A stretch of DNA of 18,391 nt from Pseudomonadota bacterium (GTDB taxonomy: Bacteria; Pseudomonadota; Alphaproteobacteria; Caulobacterales; Caulobacteraceae): assembly GCA_023445955.1 (NCBI GenBank), contig JAEXJH010000244.1:1-18391 (forward strand). The letters run 5' to 3'. The notes under the pieces were generated by a model that was not told where the DNA came from, ran no database searches, and was given only the letters and a program-made list of their open reading frames with translations. Below, piece by piece: positions 9,939 to 18,162 of the stretch. The position numbers were made by a program, and so were the translations under genes. Numbering within the stretch: position 1 is the stretch's first letter; each line of letters starts with the position of its first letter.

Positions 9939-11201
9939 TTAGGCCGAAGCCGCCCCGCCCTTCTTCTCGGCGTAAATCAGCAGCGGCTGAGCCCGGCCTT
10001 CGACGACCTCGGCATTGACCACCACTTCCTCGACGCCCTCATAGCTGGGCAGTTCGAACATGGTCTCCAGCAGGATGCCTTCCATGATCGAGCGCAGGCC
10101 GCGCGCGCCGGTCTTGCGGATGATGGCCTTCTTGGCGACCTGATGCAGGGCGTCCTCGGTGAAGGTCAGGCCGATGTTCTCCATCTCGAACAGGCGCTGG
10201 TACTGCTTGACGAAGGCGTTCTTCGGCTCGGTCAGGATCTTGACCAGGGCGGCCTCGTCGAGGTCCTCCAGGGTCGCGACCACCGGCAGACGGCCGATGA
10301 ATTCCGGGATCAGGCCGAAGCGCTGCAGGTCGTCGGGTTCGACGTTCCGCAGGATCTCGCCCGTGCGGCGCTCTTCCGGATCGGTCACTTTCGCACCGAA
10401 GCCGATCGACTTGGCCGCGCCGCGCGCCGAGATGATCTTCTCGAGGCCGGCGAACGCGCCACCGCAGATGAACAGGATGTTCGTGGTGTCGACCTGCAGG
10501 AATTCCTGCTGCGGATGCTTGCGCCCGCCTTGCGGCGGCACGGAGGCGACAGTGCCTTCCATGATCTTCAGCAGGGCCTGCTGCACGCCTTCGCCCGAAA
10601 CGTCGCGGGTGATCGACGGGTTGTCGGACTTGCGGCTGATCTTGTCGATTTCGTCGATATAGACGATGCCGCGCTGGGCGCGCTCGACGTTGTAGTCGGC
10701 GGCTTGCAGCAGCTTCAGCACGATGTTCTCGACGTCTTCACCGACGTAACCGGCTTCGGTCAGCGTCGTGGCGTCCGCCATGGTGAACGGCACGTCGATG
10801 ATTCGGGCCAGCGTCTGGGCCAGCAGCGTCTTACCCGTACCGGTCGGACCGACCAGCAGGATGTTCGACTTGGCCAGTTCGACGTCGTTGTTCTTCGACG
10901 CGTGGTTCAGGCGCTTGTAGTGGTTGTGGACCGCAACCGCGAGGACCTTCTTGGCGTGGCCCTGGCCAATCACGTAGTCGTCCAGGACTTCGCAGATTTC
11001 GCGCGGCGTCGGGACGCCGTCCTTGGACTTCACGAAGGCGATCTTGTGCTCTTCGCGGATGATATCCATGCACAGTTCGACGCATTCATCACAAATGAAC
11101 ACCGTCGGCCCGGCGATGAGCTTGCGCACCTCGTGCTGGCTCTTTCCGCAGAAAGAACAATACAGAGTGCTCTTGGTGTCGCCGCTCGCGGCTTTCGTCA
11201 T
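9939..11201 (-). CDS. clpX: ClpX, AAA+ unfoldase of the ClpXP protease
   Basis: ClpX unfolds tagged or adaptor-delivered proteins and feeds them into ClpP; in Caulobacter crescentus ClpXP removes CtrA and other cell-cycle factors and is essential (established knowledge). The 420-residue protein is complete. The N-terminal zinc-binding domain has Cys15, Cys18, Cys37 and Cys40. Walker A is GPTGTGKT (118-125), the pore loop GYVG is 151-154, Walker B IVYIDE is 179-184, the RKH pore loop is 227-229, and the ClpP-docking IGF tripeptide is 266-268. Sensor-2 lies in [12 protein letters not shown]. The ATG at 11201 gives the usual N-terminus. It is not directly beside clpP: cicA on the opposite strand lies between them. 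It ends at its own terminator before lon. Confidence 0.99.
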   Translation of the reverse strand: MTKAASGDTKSTLYCSFCGKSQHEVRKLIAGPTVFICDECVELCMDIIREEHKIAFVKSKDGVPTPREICEVLDDYVIGQGHAKKVLAVAVHNHYKRLNHASKNNDVELAKSNILLVGPTGTGKTLLAQTLARIIDVPFTMADATTLTEAGYVGEDVENIVLKLLQAADYNVERAQRGIVYIDEIDKISRKSDNPSITRDVSGEGVQQALLKIMEGTVASVPPQGGRKHPQQEFLQVDTTNILFICGGAFAGLEKIISARGAAKSIGFGAKVTDPEERRTGEILRNVEPDDLQRFGLIPEFIGRLPVVATLEDLDEAALVKILTEPKNAFVKQYQRLFEMENIGLTFTEDALHQVAKKAIIRKTGARGLRSIMEGILLETMFELPSYEGVEEVVVNAEVVEGRAQPLLIYAEKKGGAASA

Positions 11202-11540
11202 GATCGCTTCTCACACTATGGCGACTTACGGCTTATCGCCGCTGCGCCCCTCCGAGCGCATACACCGCCACCGAAGCAGACAGGATATACGCCGGGAGTT
11301 GTCTAATCCTTGACATTCCCCGATCCGGGTCAGGTTCACAACCCTTGGCGGCTCCTTTCAAGCCCCAAACGTCCAAACCGGCCGGATCGTGTCATGGCCT
11401 CGTCATCTAATTTGGGCGATTGGCGCGCCGGTGCAAGCGCAGAGCGTCTTGGCCCTTACCGCCGCCCCAGGAACCCCGTATGACGAGACGGGGATTCGTG
11501 TGGGGAAAAGAGCGTCGAGCGCGCTCGATATGGGAGTTCG
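11202..11540. other. Divergent intergenic region between clpX and cicA
   Basis: This 339-base region must hold promoters for both clpX (minus) and cicA (plus). A CTTGAAA string on the minus strand (11362-11356) resembles a sigma-32 -35 element, but no matching -10 follows. Around 11314-11350 the minus strand contains a GC-rich self-complementary patch (CCCGGATCGGG). The part from about 11400 to 11540 has plus-strand open frames overlapping the cicA start but no separate gene I can support. Confidence 0.55.
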
Positions 11541-12212
11541 ATGGGCAAGCGTTCGTGGATGGCCAAGGGTTTGAGCGCGTCGCGCCCGATGACCGGCGAG
11601 ATGGGCCATGAGCCCGCGCTCGTGGCCTTCGACTTCGACGGCACCCTGACCGTCCGCGACAGCTTCAACGCCTTCCTGAAGTGGCGCGCCGGCCGGCGCT
11701 GGACGCGCGGCGTCATCCGCCTGACCCCCTCGCTGATCGCCTATGTGTTCGATCGCAACCGCGCCAAACTCAAGGCCGCGGCGATCCGCGAGTTCATGAA
11801 GGGCGCGACGGTCGCGCAGATCGAGACCGACGCCCGCGCCTTCGCGGAAGTCCACGCCCCTACCCTGCTGCGGCCCGACGCCCTGGCCGTCTGGCGGTCC
11901 TGGCGGGCCAAGGGCGCCAAGATGGTCATCGTCACCGCCTCGCCAGAGATCACCGTCGCCCCGTTCGCTCGCGGCCTGGGCGCCGACATGTTGATCGGCA
12001 CGCGGCTGATGACCAACGAGGACGGCCGCATCCTGGGCGGGCTGGACGGGAACAACTGCCGAGCCAAGGAGAAGGTGGCGCGCCTGCGCGAGGTCTTCGG
12101 CCCCGACGTGCACCTGACGGCGGCCTATGGCGACACCTCGGGCGACACCGAGATGCTGGCGATCGCCGACGAGAAGGGCTACCGCGTCTTCCGGGGCAAG
12201 CCCGCGACCTGA
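11541..12212 (+). CDS. cicA: HAD superfamily (IB-type) phosphatase-like protein, CicA
   Basis: The 223-residue protein has all four HAD motifs: motif I FDFDGTLT (nucleophile Asp31, general acid Asp33), motif II in MVIVTASPE, the motif III lysine in NCRAKEKV, and motif IV YGDTSGDTEML. The helical cap between motifs I and II marks the SerB-like IB subgroup. From memory, in C. crescentus the gene between clpP and clpX, on the opposite strand, is cicA; its dosage affects growth and morphology, and its substrate was not known to me. The symbol rests on that position plus the fold. I kept the ATG at 11541 because GGGAG stands four bases before it; an ATG at 11589 is the main alternative and would shorten the variable N-terminus by 16 residues. 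Confidence 0.88.
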   Translation: MGKRSWMAKGLSASRPMTGEMGHEPALVAFDFDGTLTVRDSFNAFLKWRAGRRWTRGVIRLTPSLIAYVFDRNRAKLKAAAIREFMKGATVAQIETDARAFAEVHAPTLLRPDALAVWRSWRAKGAKMVIVTASPEITVAPFARGLGADMLIGTRLMTNEDGRILGGLDGNNCRAKEKVARLREVFGPDVHLTAAYGDTSGDTEMLAIADEKGYRVFRGKPAT

Positions 12213-12240
12213 GCGGATTTGCCGCAGGCGTCGAGGCAAC

Positions 12241-12272
12241 AAAAAAGCCGCCGATCCTGAAGATCGGCGGCT
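12241..12272 (-). terminator. Terminator between convergent cicA and clpP
   Basis: AGCCGCCGATC (12246-12256) pairs perfectly with GATCGGCGGCT (12262-12272) across a five-base loop. On the minus strand it is followed by a run of six T bases, making a strong clpP terminator. On the plus strand the trailing CTTTCTC is weaker but could also end cicA transcripts, so it may work in both directions. Confidence 0.88.
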
Positions 12273-12296
12273 TTCTCGCTTCAGCGAAGCTTTCGC

Positions 12297-12929
12297 TTAT
12301 TCAGCGCCGGCCTCGGCCGCTTCACGCGAGTCGTAGACGTGGTCGACCAGGCCCCAGGCCTTGGCTTCGTCGGCGCTCATGAAGTGGTCGCGGTCGAGGG
12401 TCTTTTCGACTTCCTCATAGGTGCGGCCGCAGTGCTTGACGTAGATCTCGTTCAGGCGACGCTTGGTCTTGATGATGTCCTCGGCGTGGCGCTCGATGTC
12501 CGAGGCCTGGCCGCGGAAGCCGCCCGACGGCTGGTGGACCATGATGCGGGCGTTCGGCAGGCTGATGCGCTGGCCGGCGGCGCCGGCGGCGAGCAGCAGG
12601 CTGCCCATCGAGGCGGCCATGCCCATGCACACCGTCGAGACCGGGCTCTTGATGTATTGCATGGTGTCATAGATCGCGAGACCGGCCGTCACCACGCCGC
12701 CCGGCGAGTTGATGTACATGGCGATCTCTTTCTTGGGGTTCTCGGACTCCAGGAACAGCAGCTGGGCGCAGATCAAGCTGGCCATGCCGTCTTCCACCGG
12801 ACCGGTCAGGAAGATGATCCGTTCCTTCAACAGGCGCGAGAAGATGTCGAACGCGCGCTCGCCGCGGCTGGTCTGCTCGACCACCATCGGAACCAGGTTC
12901 ATGGCCGTCGCCATCGGATCGTACATCAT
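12297..12929 (-). CDS. clpP: ClpP, proteolytic subunit of the Clp protease
   Basis: ClpP forms the two-ring, 14-subunit serine protease chamber that works with ClpX (and ClpA). With the start used here the product has 210 residues. The catalytic triad is complete and correctly spaced: Ser107 in GMAASMGS, His132 in MVHQPSGG and Asp181 in [11 protein letters not shown]. The substrate-binding strand [18 protein letters not shown] is intact. The start is ambiguous: GTG at 12938 and adjacent ATGs at 12929 and 12926 are in frame. AAGGG lies eight bases before 12929, so one of the two ATGs is most likely. The short N-terminus ([20 protein letters not shown]) contains the stretch that is usually processed. 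It is separated from tig by a foreign-looking gene on the opposite strand. Confidence 0.98.
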   Translation of the reverse strand: MMYDPMATAMNLVPMVVEQTSRGERAFDIFSRLLKERIIFLTGPVEDGMASLICAQLLFLESENPKKEIAMYINSPGGVVTAGLAIYDTMQYIKSPVSTVCMGMAASMGSLLLAAGAAGQRISLPNARIMVHQPSGGFRGQASDIERHAEDIIKTKRRLNEIYVKHCGRTYEEVEKTLDRDHFMSADEAKAWGLVDHVYDSREAAEAGAE

Positions 12930-12999
12930 CGGGATCACCCTTCGTCGTGTGCTTATGGGCGCGCAAAGCGAATCAGCCCCCGCGCGCCGTCGCTACCGC

Positions 13000-13028
13000 A
13001 TATCGCGTGGCGCTTAACAGGTTGCAAG
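13000..13028 (-). promoter_or_regulatory. clpP: Weak candidate heat-shock-type promoter of clpP
   Basis: On the minus strand CTTGCAA (13028-13022) is followed after 14 bases by CGCGATAT (13007-13000), a partial match to the sigma-32 consensus. It would start a clpP leader of about 65 bases. Both boxes carry mismatches. Confidence 0.33.
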
Positions 13029-13162
13029 GAGGGGCGCCGAGACTTCAGAGGGGCTCGCGTTATGAGCGATCGCACTTGCGCTTAAGCTAACCCTGAGGCG
13101 AACTGCAATGCAGGCGTGTTTCGCGACGGGGGGTCGCGCGTCCCGCCCCGCTCGAGACGACT

Positions 13163-14431
13163 ATGAAGCAAGTTGATTTGCGGGCTGGGGCGCTGATCGC
13201 CCTGACCACGATCGTGAGCATAGTGCTTCTGCTGGCGCTTTACTTGATCCTCACCGAACCGCGGTGGGCGGAAAGCCTGGCCAAGCAGATCGTCGAGCGT
13301 AGCATCCATACGCCGACCCAAACGGCCGAAGCCTATAACGCCGCCGCCGCGCTCCTCAACTTCCAGTACGGGCTGCCAGTCGCGGCAGTCGGCGCGTTCG
13401 TGGGTTTCGTTGCCTCGTTGGTCGCCGCCTATTTCGGATATCTCGTCACTTCGCGGCAGGGTGATGTGCAGATACTCGAGTTTGTCGAGAATCGCGTCCG
13501 ACCATCAATCAACCACCATCAAGCCCTCACCGCCGCCATCGAGGACTTGCTGATCAGCGGCGCTCGCGGCCGAAGGTTGGCTGAAGACGTCCTGGAATTC
13601 ATGCGAACGCGGGGTCCGAGGACAGAACACGTCGCTGACAAGGGGCCAAGGGACGTTGGGGGCTTAGACGACGAAGCGACCATTCGCGAACTGGATCGAC
13701 GTGCGGACGAATTCCTCGACGATCTGACCAAGGCCGGAGCACGCTTCCAGCTCGCGTTAGAGGAGATCTTAGTAGATATCTACTCATCGCTGTTTTGCAC
13801 ACGGCAACTGGCAAGCACGGATCAGACGAAGCGCCCGCTGACGTACCTAGCCAGTAAAGCTCCCAAATTGGCCAAGATGCGGCCCCATAGCTTTGGCGAG
13901 ACTATACCGGAACTGGCCGATAACATCGCTGGCCTCTCCGCCGCTACGCATGCGAACGAACTGCTTTACGCCTACGATGCGCTGCCGAGCGACCATAATG
14001 ACGTCGACTATATCGGCGCAGTTCTGCTTTCGCCTGAAGTGGCCCCACCACACTTACATAGGCACGGTGATCGCTATATTTGCCGGTTTCGCCTCAACAT
14101 GGGCGCCGCCTATATTCTGGCGGCCGCCCAGTGCATTCCGGACAAGAAGATCGTGAGCGATGTGTTCCAAAGCATCTTCTCGAGTCGCTCCCGCGTGACG
14201 AAGGAGTTCATAAAGACTGCCATTCCGAAGCGAGAAGCGCTCGGCTTTCCGCGCACGTTCAGGTCTGTCGACGAGAGCTTCTCAAACCTCAATCGCTTGG
14301 TCATTGTCGACGTGTTGGACGGTGACCAGACCAGCACCAGCTATCATCCAGAGTTCTACGACCCGACTTTGCACGGCGAAATCCCAGCGTGGGCGTTCGA
14401 TCCATCTGCCGCTCCAACCGAGCAACAATAG
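13163..14431 (+). CDS. Unrecognised two-helix membrane protein with large C-terminal domain
   Basis: This 422-residue protein matches no family I recognise. It has a short basic N-terminus, a first hydrophobic helix at about residues 9-30, a loop of about 40 residues, a second helix at about 71-94, and then a soluble part of about 325 residues. Positive charges before helix 1 and after helix 2 suggest both ends are cytoplasmic. The soluble part is rich in charged helices (for example ATIRELDRRADEFLDDLTKA) with a His-rich spot PPHLHRHGD. The gene stands alone on the plus strand between clpP and tig. Codon use differs from the neighbours: TTA, GTA, TCA, TTT and ACA cluster near 13757-13802. No good ribosome binding site precedes the ATG; GAGACG is the nearest. 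It looks like a recent acquisition. A stress or defence role is only a guess. Confidence 0.75.
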   Translation: MKQVDLRAGALIALTTIVSIVLLLALYLILTEPRWAESLAKQIVERSIHTPTQTAEAYNAAAALLNFQYGLPVAAVGAFVGFVASLVAAYFGYLVTSRQGDVQILEFVENRVRPSINHHQALTAAIEDLLISGARGRRLAEDVLEFMRTRGPRTEHVADKGPRDVGGLDDEATIRELDRRADEFLDDLTKAGARFQLALEEILVDIYSSLFCTRQLASTDQTKRPLTYLASKAPKLAKMRPHSFGETIPELADNIAGLSAATHANELLYAYDALPSDHNDVDYIGAVLLSPEVAPPHLHRHGDRYICRFRLNMGAAYILAAAQCIPDKKIVSDVFQSIFSSRSRVTKEFIKTAIPKREALGFPRTFRSVDESFSNLNRLVIVDVLDGDQTSTSYHPEFYDPTLHGEIPAWAFDPSAAPTEQQ

Positions 14432-14463
14432 AAAAAGGGCGCGGCCCTCGCGAGCCGCGCCCT
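14432..14463. terminator. Terminator shared by tig and the convergent membrane protein gene
   Basis: AGGGCGCGGC (14436-14445) pairs perfectly with GCCGCGCCCT (14454-14463) across an eight-base loop. On the minus strand it is followed by TTTTTC, a good tig terminator. On the plus strand only CCCTTCAG follows, so ending the other gene is less certain. It begins directly after the stop of the plus-strand gene. Confidence 0.85.
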
Positions 14464-14487
14464 TCAGAATTTCAGCTTACGCCGGCC

Positions 14488-15852
14488 TTAGCCGCCGTAG
14501 CCTTCCGGCAGGTCGTCTTCTTCCAGGAGTTCGTCCTTGGAGACTTCCTTTTCCTCGACCTTGGCCTTGTTGAAGATCAGGTCGACGACCTTGTCTTCGT
14601 AGATCGGGGCGCGCAGGGCGGCCTGCAGGTCGGCGCGCTGGCGGTACATCTCGAACACCTGCTGAGCTTGCGCGCCGTACTGGCGAGCTTCGCGCATGAT
14701 GGCGTCGGTCAGTTCCTGGTCGGTGACGACCACGTCGTTCTTGCGGCCGATCTCGGCGAGCACCAGACCCAGGCGCACGCGGCGCTCGGCGATCTTCTTG
14801 TACTCGTCCTGCAGCTGCTCTTCGGTCTTGTCGGCGTCTTCCGGCGGCAGGCCGCCACGGGCCTTGTCGGCCTCGACCTGTTGCCAGATGCCGGCGAACT
14901 CGGCGTCGACCATGCGCGGCGGCAGGGCGAAGTCGTGCTTGGTGTCCAGGACGTCCAGCAGGGCGCGCTTCAGCTTGAAGCGCGAGCTGTTCTCGTAGCG
15001 GCTGCCCAGGTTCGAGCGCAGCAGGTCCTTCAGAGCGGCCAAGTCCGACAGACCCAGGCGCTTGGCCAGCTCGTCGTCGGCCTTGCCGTCGACCGGAGCG
15101 CGGACTTCGGTGACCTTGGTGGCGAACTCGGCGTCCTTACCGGCCAGTTCGGCGGCCTGGTACTCTTCCGGGAACTTCACCTTCACGACGATCTCGTCGC
15201 CCGGCTTGGCGCCGACCAGTTGCTCTTCGAAGCCCGGGATGAATTGGCCCGAACCCAGGACCAGCTCGGCGCCTTCAGCCTTGCCGCCGGCGAACTCGAC
15301 GCCGTCGATCGTGCCGACGAAGTCGATCAGCAGTTGGTCGCCGTCCTTGGCCTTCAGGCTCTTGCCCGTGCGCGGCTCATAGGTGCGGGCTTGCTTCGAC
15401 AGCTCTTCCAGAGCCTCGTCGACTTCCTCGTCGCCGACCTTGTAGACCGGCTTGACCAGCTCGATGGTGGTCGGGTCGATCGGGTCGAATTCCGGCATCA
15501 CTTCGACGGCCAGGTCGAACGCCAGGTCGACGCCGCCGTCCAGGACCTTGTCCATGTCCGAGGTCGGGTTCAGCTCGGGCTGGCCGGCCGGACGCAGCTT
15601 GTTGTCGTCCAGGACCTTCTGGGTGGTTTCGTTGAGCGCCTGCTCGATGACTTCGCCCATCAGGCCCTTGCCGTACAGGCGGCGAACGTGGGCGGCGGGC
15701 ACCTTGCCCGGACGGAAGCCCTTGACGTTCATTTGCGGGGCGACTTCGGCGATCCGGGCTTCGAGGCGCGTGGTCAGTTCGCTGGCGGGAACCGTGACGC
15801 TAAAAACGCGGCTGAGGCCTTCGTTCGACTTTTCAACGATCTGCATCGACAT
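14488..15852 (-). CDS. tig: Trigger factor (ribosome-associated chaperone and prolyl isomerase)
   Basis: Trigger factor binds the large ribosomal subunit at the exit tunnel and shields nascent chains. The 454-residue protein has the three expected parts: the ribosome-binding domain with its signature loop GFRPGKVP (45-52), the FKBP-type isomerase domain with [15 protein letters not shown] and [18 protein letters not shown] (roughly 170-250), and the long helical C-terminal chaperone domain. The tail is acidic ([14 protein letters not shown]). The ATG at 15852 is used; a second ATG two codons in (MQIVEKS) is the commoner family start and may be the true one, as neither has a strong ribosome binding site. 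It is transcribed towards clpP, but the terminator and the inserted gene separate the two. Confidence 0.98.
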   Translation of the reverse strand: MSMQIVEKSNEGLSRVFSVTVPASELTTRLEARIAEVAPQMNVKGFRPGKVPAAHVRRLYGKGLMGEVIEQALNETTQKVLDDNKLRPAGQPELNPTSDMDKVLDGGVDLAFDLAVEVMPEFDPIDPTTIELVKPVYKVGDEEVDEALEELSKQARTYEPRTGKSLKAKDGDQLLIDFVGTIDGVEFAGGKAEGAELVLGSGQFIPGFEEQLVGAKPGDEIVVKVKFPEEYQAAELAGKDAEFATKVTEVRAPVDGKADDELAKRLGLSDLAALKDLLRSNLGSRYENSSRFKLKRALLDVLDTKHDFALPPRMVDAEFAGIWQQVEADKARGGLPPEDADKTEEQLQDEYKKIAERRVRLGLVLAEIGRKNDVVVTDQELTDAIMREARQYGAQAQQVFEMYRQRADLQAALRAPIYEDKVVDLIFNKAKVEEKEVSKDELLEEDDLPEGYGG

Positions 15853-16080
15853 TCTTATTTTCTCGGGTCCGGGGCGCCGCGCGCGCGAACTCCGCTCCGG
15901 GGGTCCAAAAGATCGACGCCGCCCGCGAGAGCCGGGGGCGGCGAAAGAGCGCCCTTATGTCACGACGTTCGCGTGCATCCAAGAGCAGCGGCGAGAAAAC
16001 TGAAGCGCCAGGGCGTGCGGCCGCGCGCGCCGCCAAATTTCCATGGATAATCTCCGTGCTCCGCGCTAAGTCGACCCCGC

Positions 16081-16163
16081 GCGGTTATGGCGGAATTGGT
16101 AGACGCAGCGGTTTTAGGTACCGCCGGGAGACCGTGGGGGTTCGAGTCCCTCTAGCCGCACCA
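16081..16163 (+). tRNA. tRNA-Leu (UAG)
   Basis: The 83-base gene has acceptor GCGGTTA/TAGCCGC (one G-U), anticodon stem GCGGT/ACCGC with loop TTTAGGT (anticodon TAG), a long variable arm typical of leucine tRNAs, T loop TTCGAGT, discriminator A and encoded CCA. It decodes CTA and by wobble other CTN codons. It is divergent from tig; the 228 bases between them carry no gene I can support. Confidence 0.96.
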
Positions 16164-16185
16164 TCTTCAAGAATATCGGGACGAT

Positions 16186-16632
16186 CTAGGCGCTGGGCGA
16201 CAACCTCGCGCGCCAGTCCCGCGCCATGACCATGAAGGTCAAGGACGTCGACCACCCGATCAGAATCAGCCCGACCAGCGGCTCGATACTGGCCAGCAGG
16301 CGCAGGCCGCCGATCGGATAGAGGTCCCCGACGCCTTGCGTCGTGTAGGTCTCCAGGGCGAACGAGTAGTATTGGAACAGGTCCGCCGGCGTGCGGCCGA
16401 TGAAGCGGCCAAAGTGCAGCACGTCGTCACCCAGCCAGAATCCCGCGGCGAACAGGCCGGCCTCTAGCGCATGAGCCGCCAGCACGCTGAAGATCACGGC
16501 GAGAACCCGCAGGCGCGACACGCCAGGCCGATCGATGACGGCGGTGGAGATCAGCCGCAGGGCTTCGTAGTGAATAAGGACAGCCAGGCAGCTGACCAGA
16601 AGCGCCAGGCACAGGCCCTCGGTGATGTTCAT
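16186..16632 (-). CDS. Small ion-channel-like membrane protein (2TM pore family)
   Basis: The 148-residue protein has hydrophobic segments at about residues 6-26, 42-66 and 113-135. Between the last two is a pore-like stretch: a short helix (ADLFQYYSFALETY) followed by TTQGVGDLYP at 97-106. This resembles the potassium-channel selectivity filter T-x-G-x-G-D-x-x-P, so it probably lets cations, perhaps K+, through the inner membrane as a tetramer (inference). No cytoplasmic regulatory domain is present. The ATG at 16632 has GGAG seven bases upstream; a longer frame from TTG at 16659 is less likely. It lies 69 bases after nnrDE on the same strand and might be co-transcribed. The C-terminal end faces tRNA-Leu with 22 bases between them. 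Confidence 0.8.
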   Translation of the reverse strand: MNITEGLCLALLVSCLAVLIHYEALRLISTAVIDRPGVSRLRVLAVIFSVLAAHALEAGLFAAGFWLGDDVLHFGRFIGRTPADLFQYYSFALETYTTQGVGDLYPIGGLRLLASIEPLVGLILIGWSTSLTFMVMARDWRARLSPSA

Positions 16633-16701
16633 CGCCAATCTCCGACGCGACGTTCTCAAGCGGACCTAGGCGCGCAATCGCGGCTTAAGCGAGACGGTCG
16701 C

Positions 16702-18153
16702 TCAGCGCTGCGCGAAAAGCTTGGCCAGCACGGCAGGCGCCAGGCCCGGCAGGTCCTCGGCGATCAGGCCCGGACCGTGGAGCGCGCCGCATTCGGCGTG
16801 GATCCAGGCGCCGGCGCAGGCCGCCTCGAAGCTCTCCATGCCTTGCGCGACCAACCCGCCGATGAAGCCGGCCAGCACGTCGCCGGAGCCCGCCGTGGCC
16901 AGCCAGGGCGTTCCGTTCAACGACACGGCGGCGCGGCCGTCCGGCGCGGCGACCACGGTGTCGGGCCCCTTGAGCAGCACGACGGCCCCTGCCCGCCTGG
17001 CCGCCTCCCGCGTCGCCGCGATCCGCTCCGGAGACCTGGCCAGCAGGCCCGGGAAGATTCGCTCGAACTCGCCGGGATGCGGGGTCAGGACGTCGTCGCG
17101 GTCGAGACAGGCGAACAGGCTCTCGACGTCGTAGCGGAAGCTGGTCAGGGCATCGGCGTCGACGACCAGGGCCGCCCCGGTCTGGGCCAGGGCCTGCAGG
17201 TTCTGCGCGGTCGCCTCCCCTACGCCGGCCGCCGGGCCGATGATCACGGCATCGGCCTGCTCGGCGGCGACGGCCAGGTCGGCCTCGGCCCCGAACGGCG
17301 CCAGCATGATCGCCTCGAGGTGGGCGGCGTTGGTCGCCAAGGCGCCCGGCGGCGACAGTAGGGTCACCGCGCCGGCGCCGATCCGTAGCGCCCCGCGCGC
17401 GGCCAGCCGCGCCGCGCCCGTGCTCCACATTTCGCCGCTGACCACCTTTAGCCTGCCGCGCGTATGCTTGTGGGCGTCCAGCGCTGGCCAGGGGAAGCGC
17501 TTGCCCCAGAGCGCGGGATCGTTCTCGAAGAGATCGCCGCCCTCGCCCGGTCCAAGCCCGATGTCGACCAACACCACCTCGCCACAGGCCTTGCGCCCCT
17601 CGACCAGTACGTGAGCGGGCTTGCGGCGATGGAAGGTGACGGTCAGGTCGGCGCGGAAGGCCGTATCGTCCAGAGGCTTGCCCGTGTCGCCGCGGATCCC
17701 CGACGGCGTGTCGACCGCAACCACGGTCAGTGAAGAGTCATGACTGGCCCGCGCCAGCTTGGCGACCTCTCCCTCCAGAGCGCGCGACAGGCCCGCGCCG
17801 AACAGGGCGTCTATATAGAGTGCGTCCGCCGACAGCGCGGTCGACAGCGTCTGCGCCGCTCCGTCCCAAAGTCCGGCGGCCCAGCGCGCGGCCTCGGAGG
17901 ATGGCGGATAGGCGGCCTGGACCGTCACCGGCCACCCGGCCTGGCTCAGGTGACGCGCGGCGACATAACCATCGCCGCCATTGTCGCCGGGACCGCACCA
18001 GATCACCACGGGGCGCGACGCGTAGCGGGCGATCACGGCCTGGGCCACGGCCTCGCCGGCGCGCTCCATCAGGACCTGGATCGGCGTGCCATGCGCGACG
18101 GCGGCGCGGTCGGCCGCGGCCATCTGGGCGACGGTCAGGATTTCTCGGAGCAC
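16702..18153 (-). CDS. nnrDE: Bifunctional NAD(P)H-hydrate epimerase / ADP-dependent NAD(P)H-hydrate dehydratase
   Basis: This enzyme repairs NADH and NADPH damaged by hydration: the epimerase half interconverts R and S hydrates, and the dehydratase half restores the cofactor using ADP. The 483-residue length fits the fused form. The N-terminal epimerase domain (YjeF_N) has GPGDNGGDGYVAARHL at 54-69 and the VAVDTPSGIRGDTG loop. The C-terminal ribokinase-like domain has LTPHPGEFERIFP and the catalytic TAGSGDVLAG at 420-429 (Asp425). It starts with GTG at 18153, with GAGG eight bases upstream, 9 bases after the stop of the histidine-phosphatase-like gene, so the two are probably one operon. The name nnrDE is used for the fusion; nnr is also used. 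Confidence 0.95.
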   Translation of the reverse strand: MLREILTVAQMAAADRAAVAHGTPIQVLMERAGEAVAQAVIARYASRPVVIWCGPGDNGGDGYVAARHLSQAGWPVTVQAAYPPSSEAARWAAGLWDGAAQTLSTALSADALYIDALFGAGLSRALEGEVAKLARASHDSSLTVVAVDTPSGIRGDTGKPLDDTAFRADLTVTFHRRKPAHVLVEGRKACGEVVLVDIGLGPGEGGDLFENDPALWGKRFPWPALDAHKHTRGRLKVVSGEMWSTGAARLAARGALRIGAGAVTLLSPPGALATNAAHLEAIMLAPFGAEADLAVAAEQADAVIIGPAAGVGEATAQNLQALAQTGAALVVDADALTSFRYDVESLFACLDRDDVLTPHPGEFERIFPGLLARSPERIAATREAARRAGAVVLLKGPDTVVAAPDGRAAVSLNGTPWLATAGSGDVLAGFIGGLVAQGMESFEAACAGAWIHAECGALHGPGLIAEDLPGLAPAVLAKLFAQR

Positions 18154-18162
18154 GCTAGGACC

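Noticed and set aside
9609..9942. Plus-strand open frames of about 90-145 codons between lon and clpX
   Set aside because: They overlap each other and run through the lon promoter and the clpX terminator repeats; none has a binding site or recognisable motif.
11356..11362. CTTGAAA as a sigma-32 -35 element for clpX
   Set aside because: No CCCCAT-like -10 is found 12-17 bases downstream; the match alone is too short.
11311..11371. TPP-riboswitch-like string on the minus strand upstream of clpX (GAACCTGACCCGG)
   Set aside because: The CTGAGA motif and an enclosing P1 helix are not visible, and thiamine control of clpX makes no sense. A covariance-model search would settle it.
13771..13784. 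14-base palindrome AGTAGATATCTACT inside the orphan gene
   Set aside because: Single short palindrome within coding sequence with no matching partner site; could easily be chance.
14389..16050. Plus-strand open frame of 553 codons over tig
   Set aside because: Antisense shadow of tig; it continues from inside the orphan gene's end through a terminator and shows no family features.
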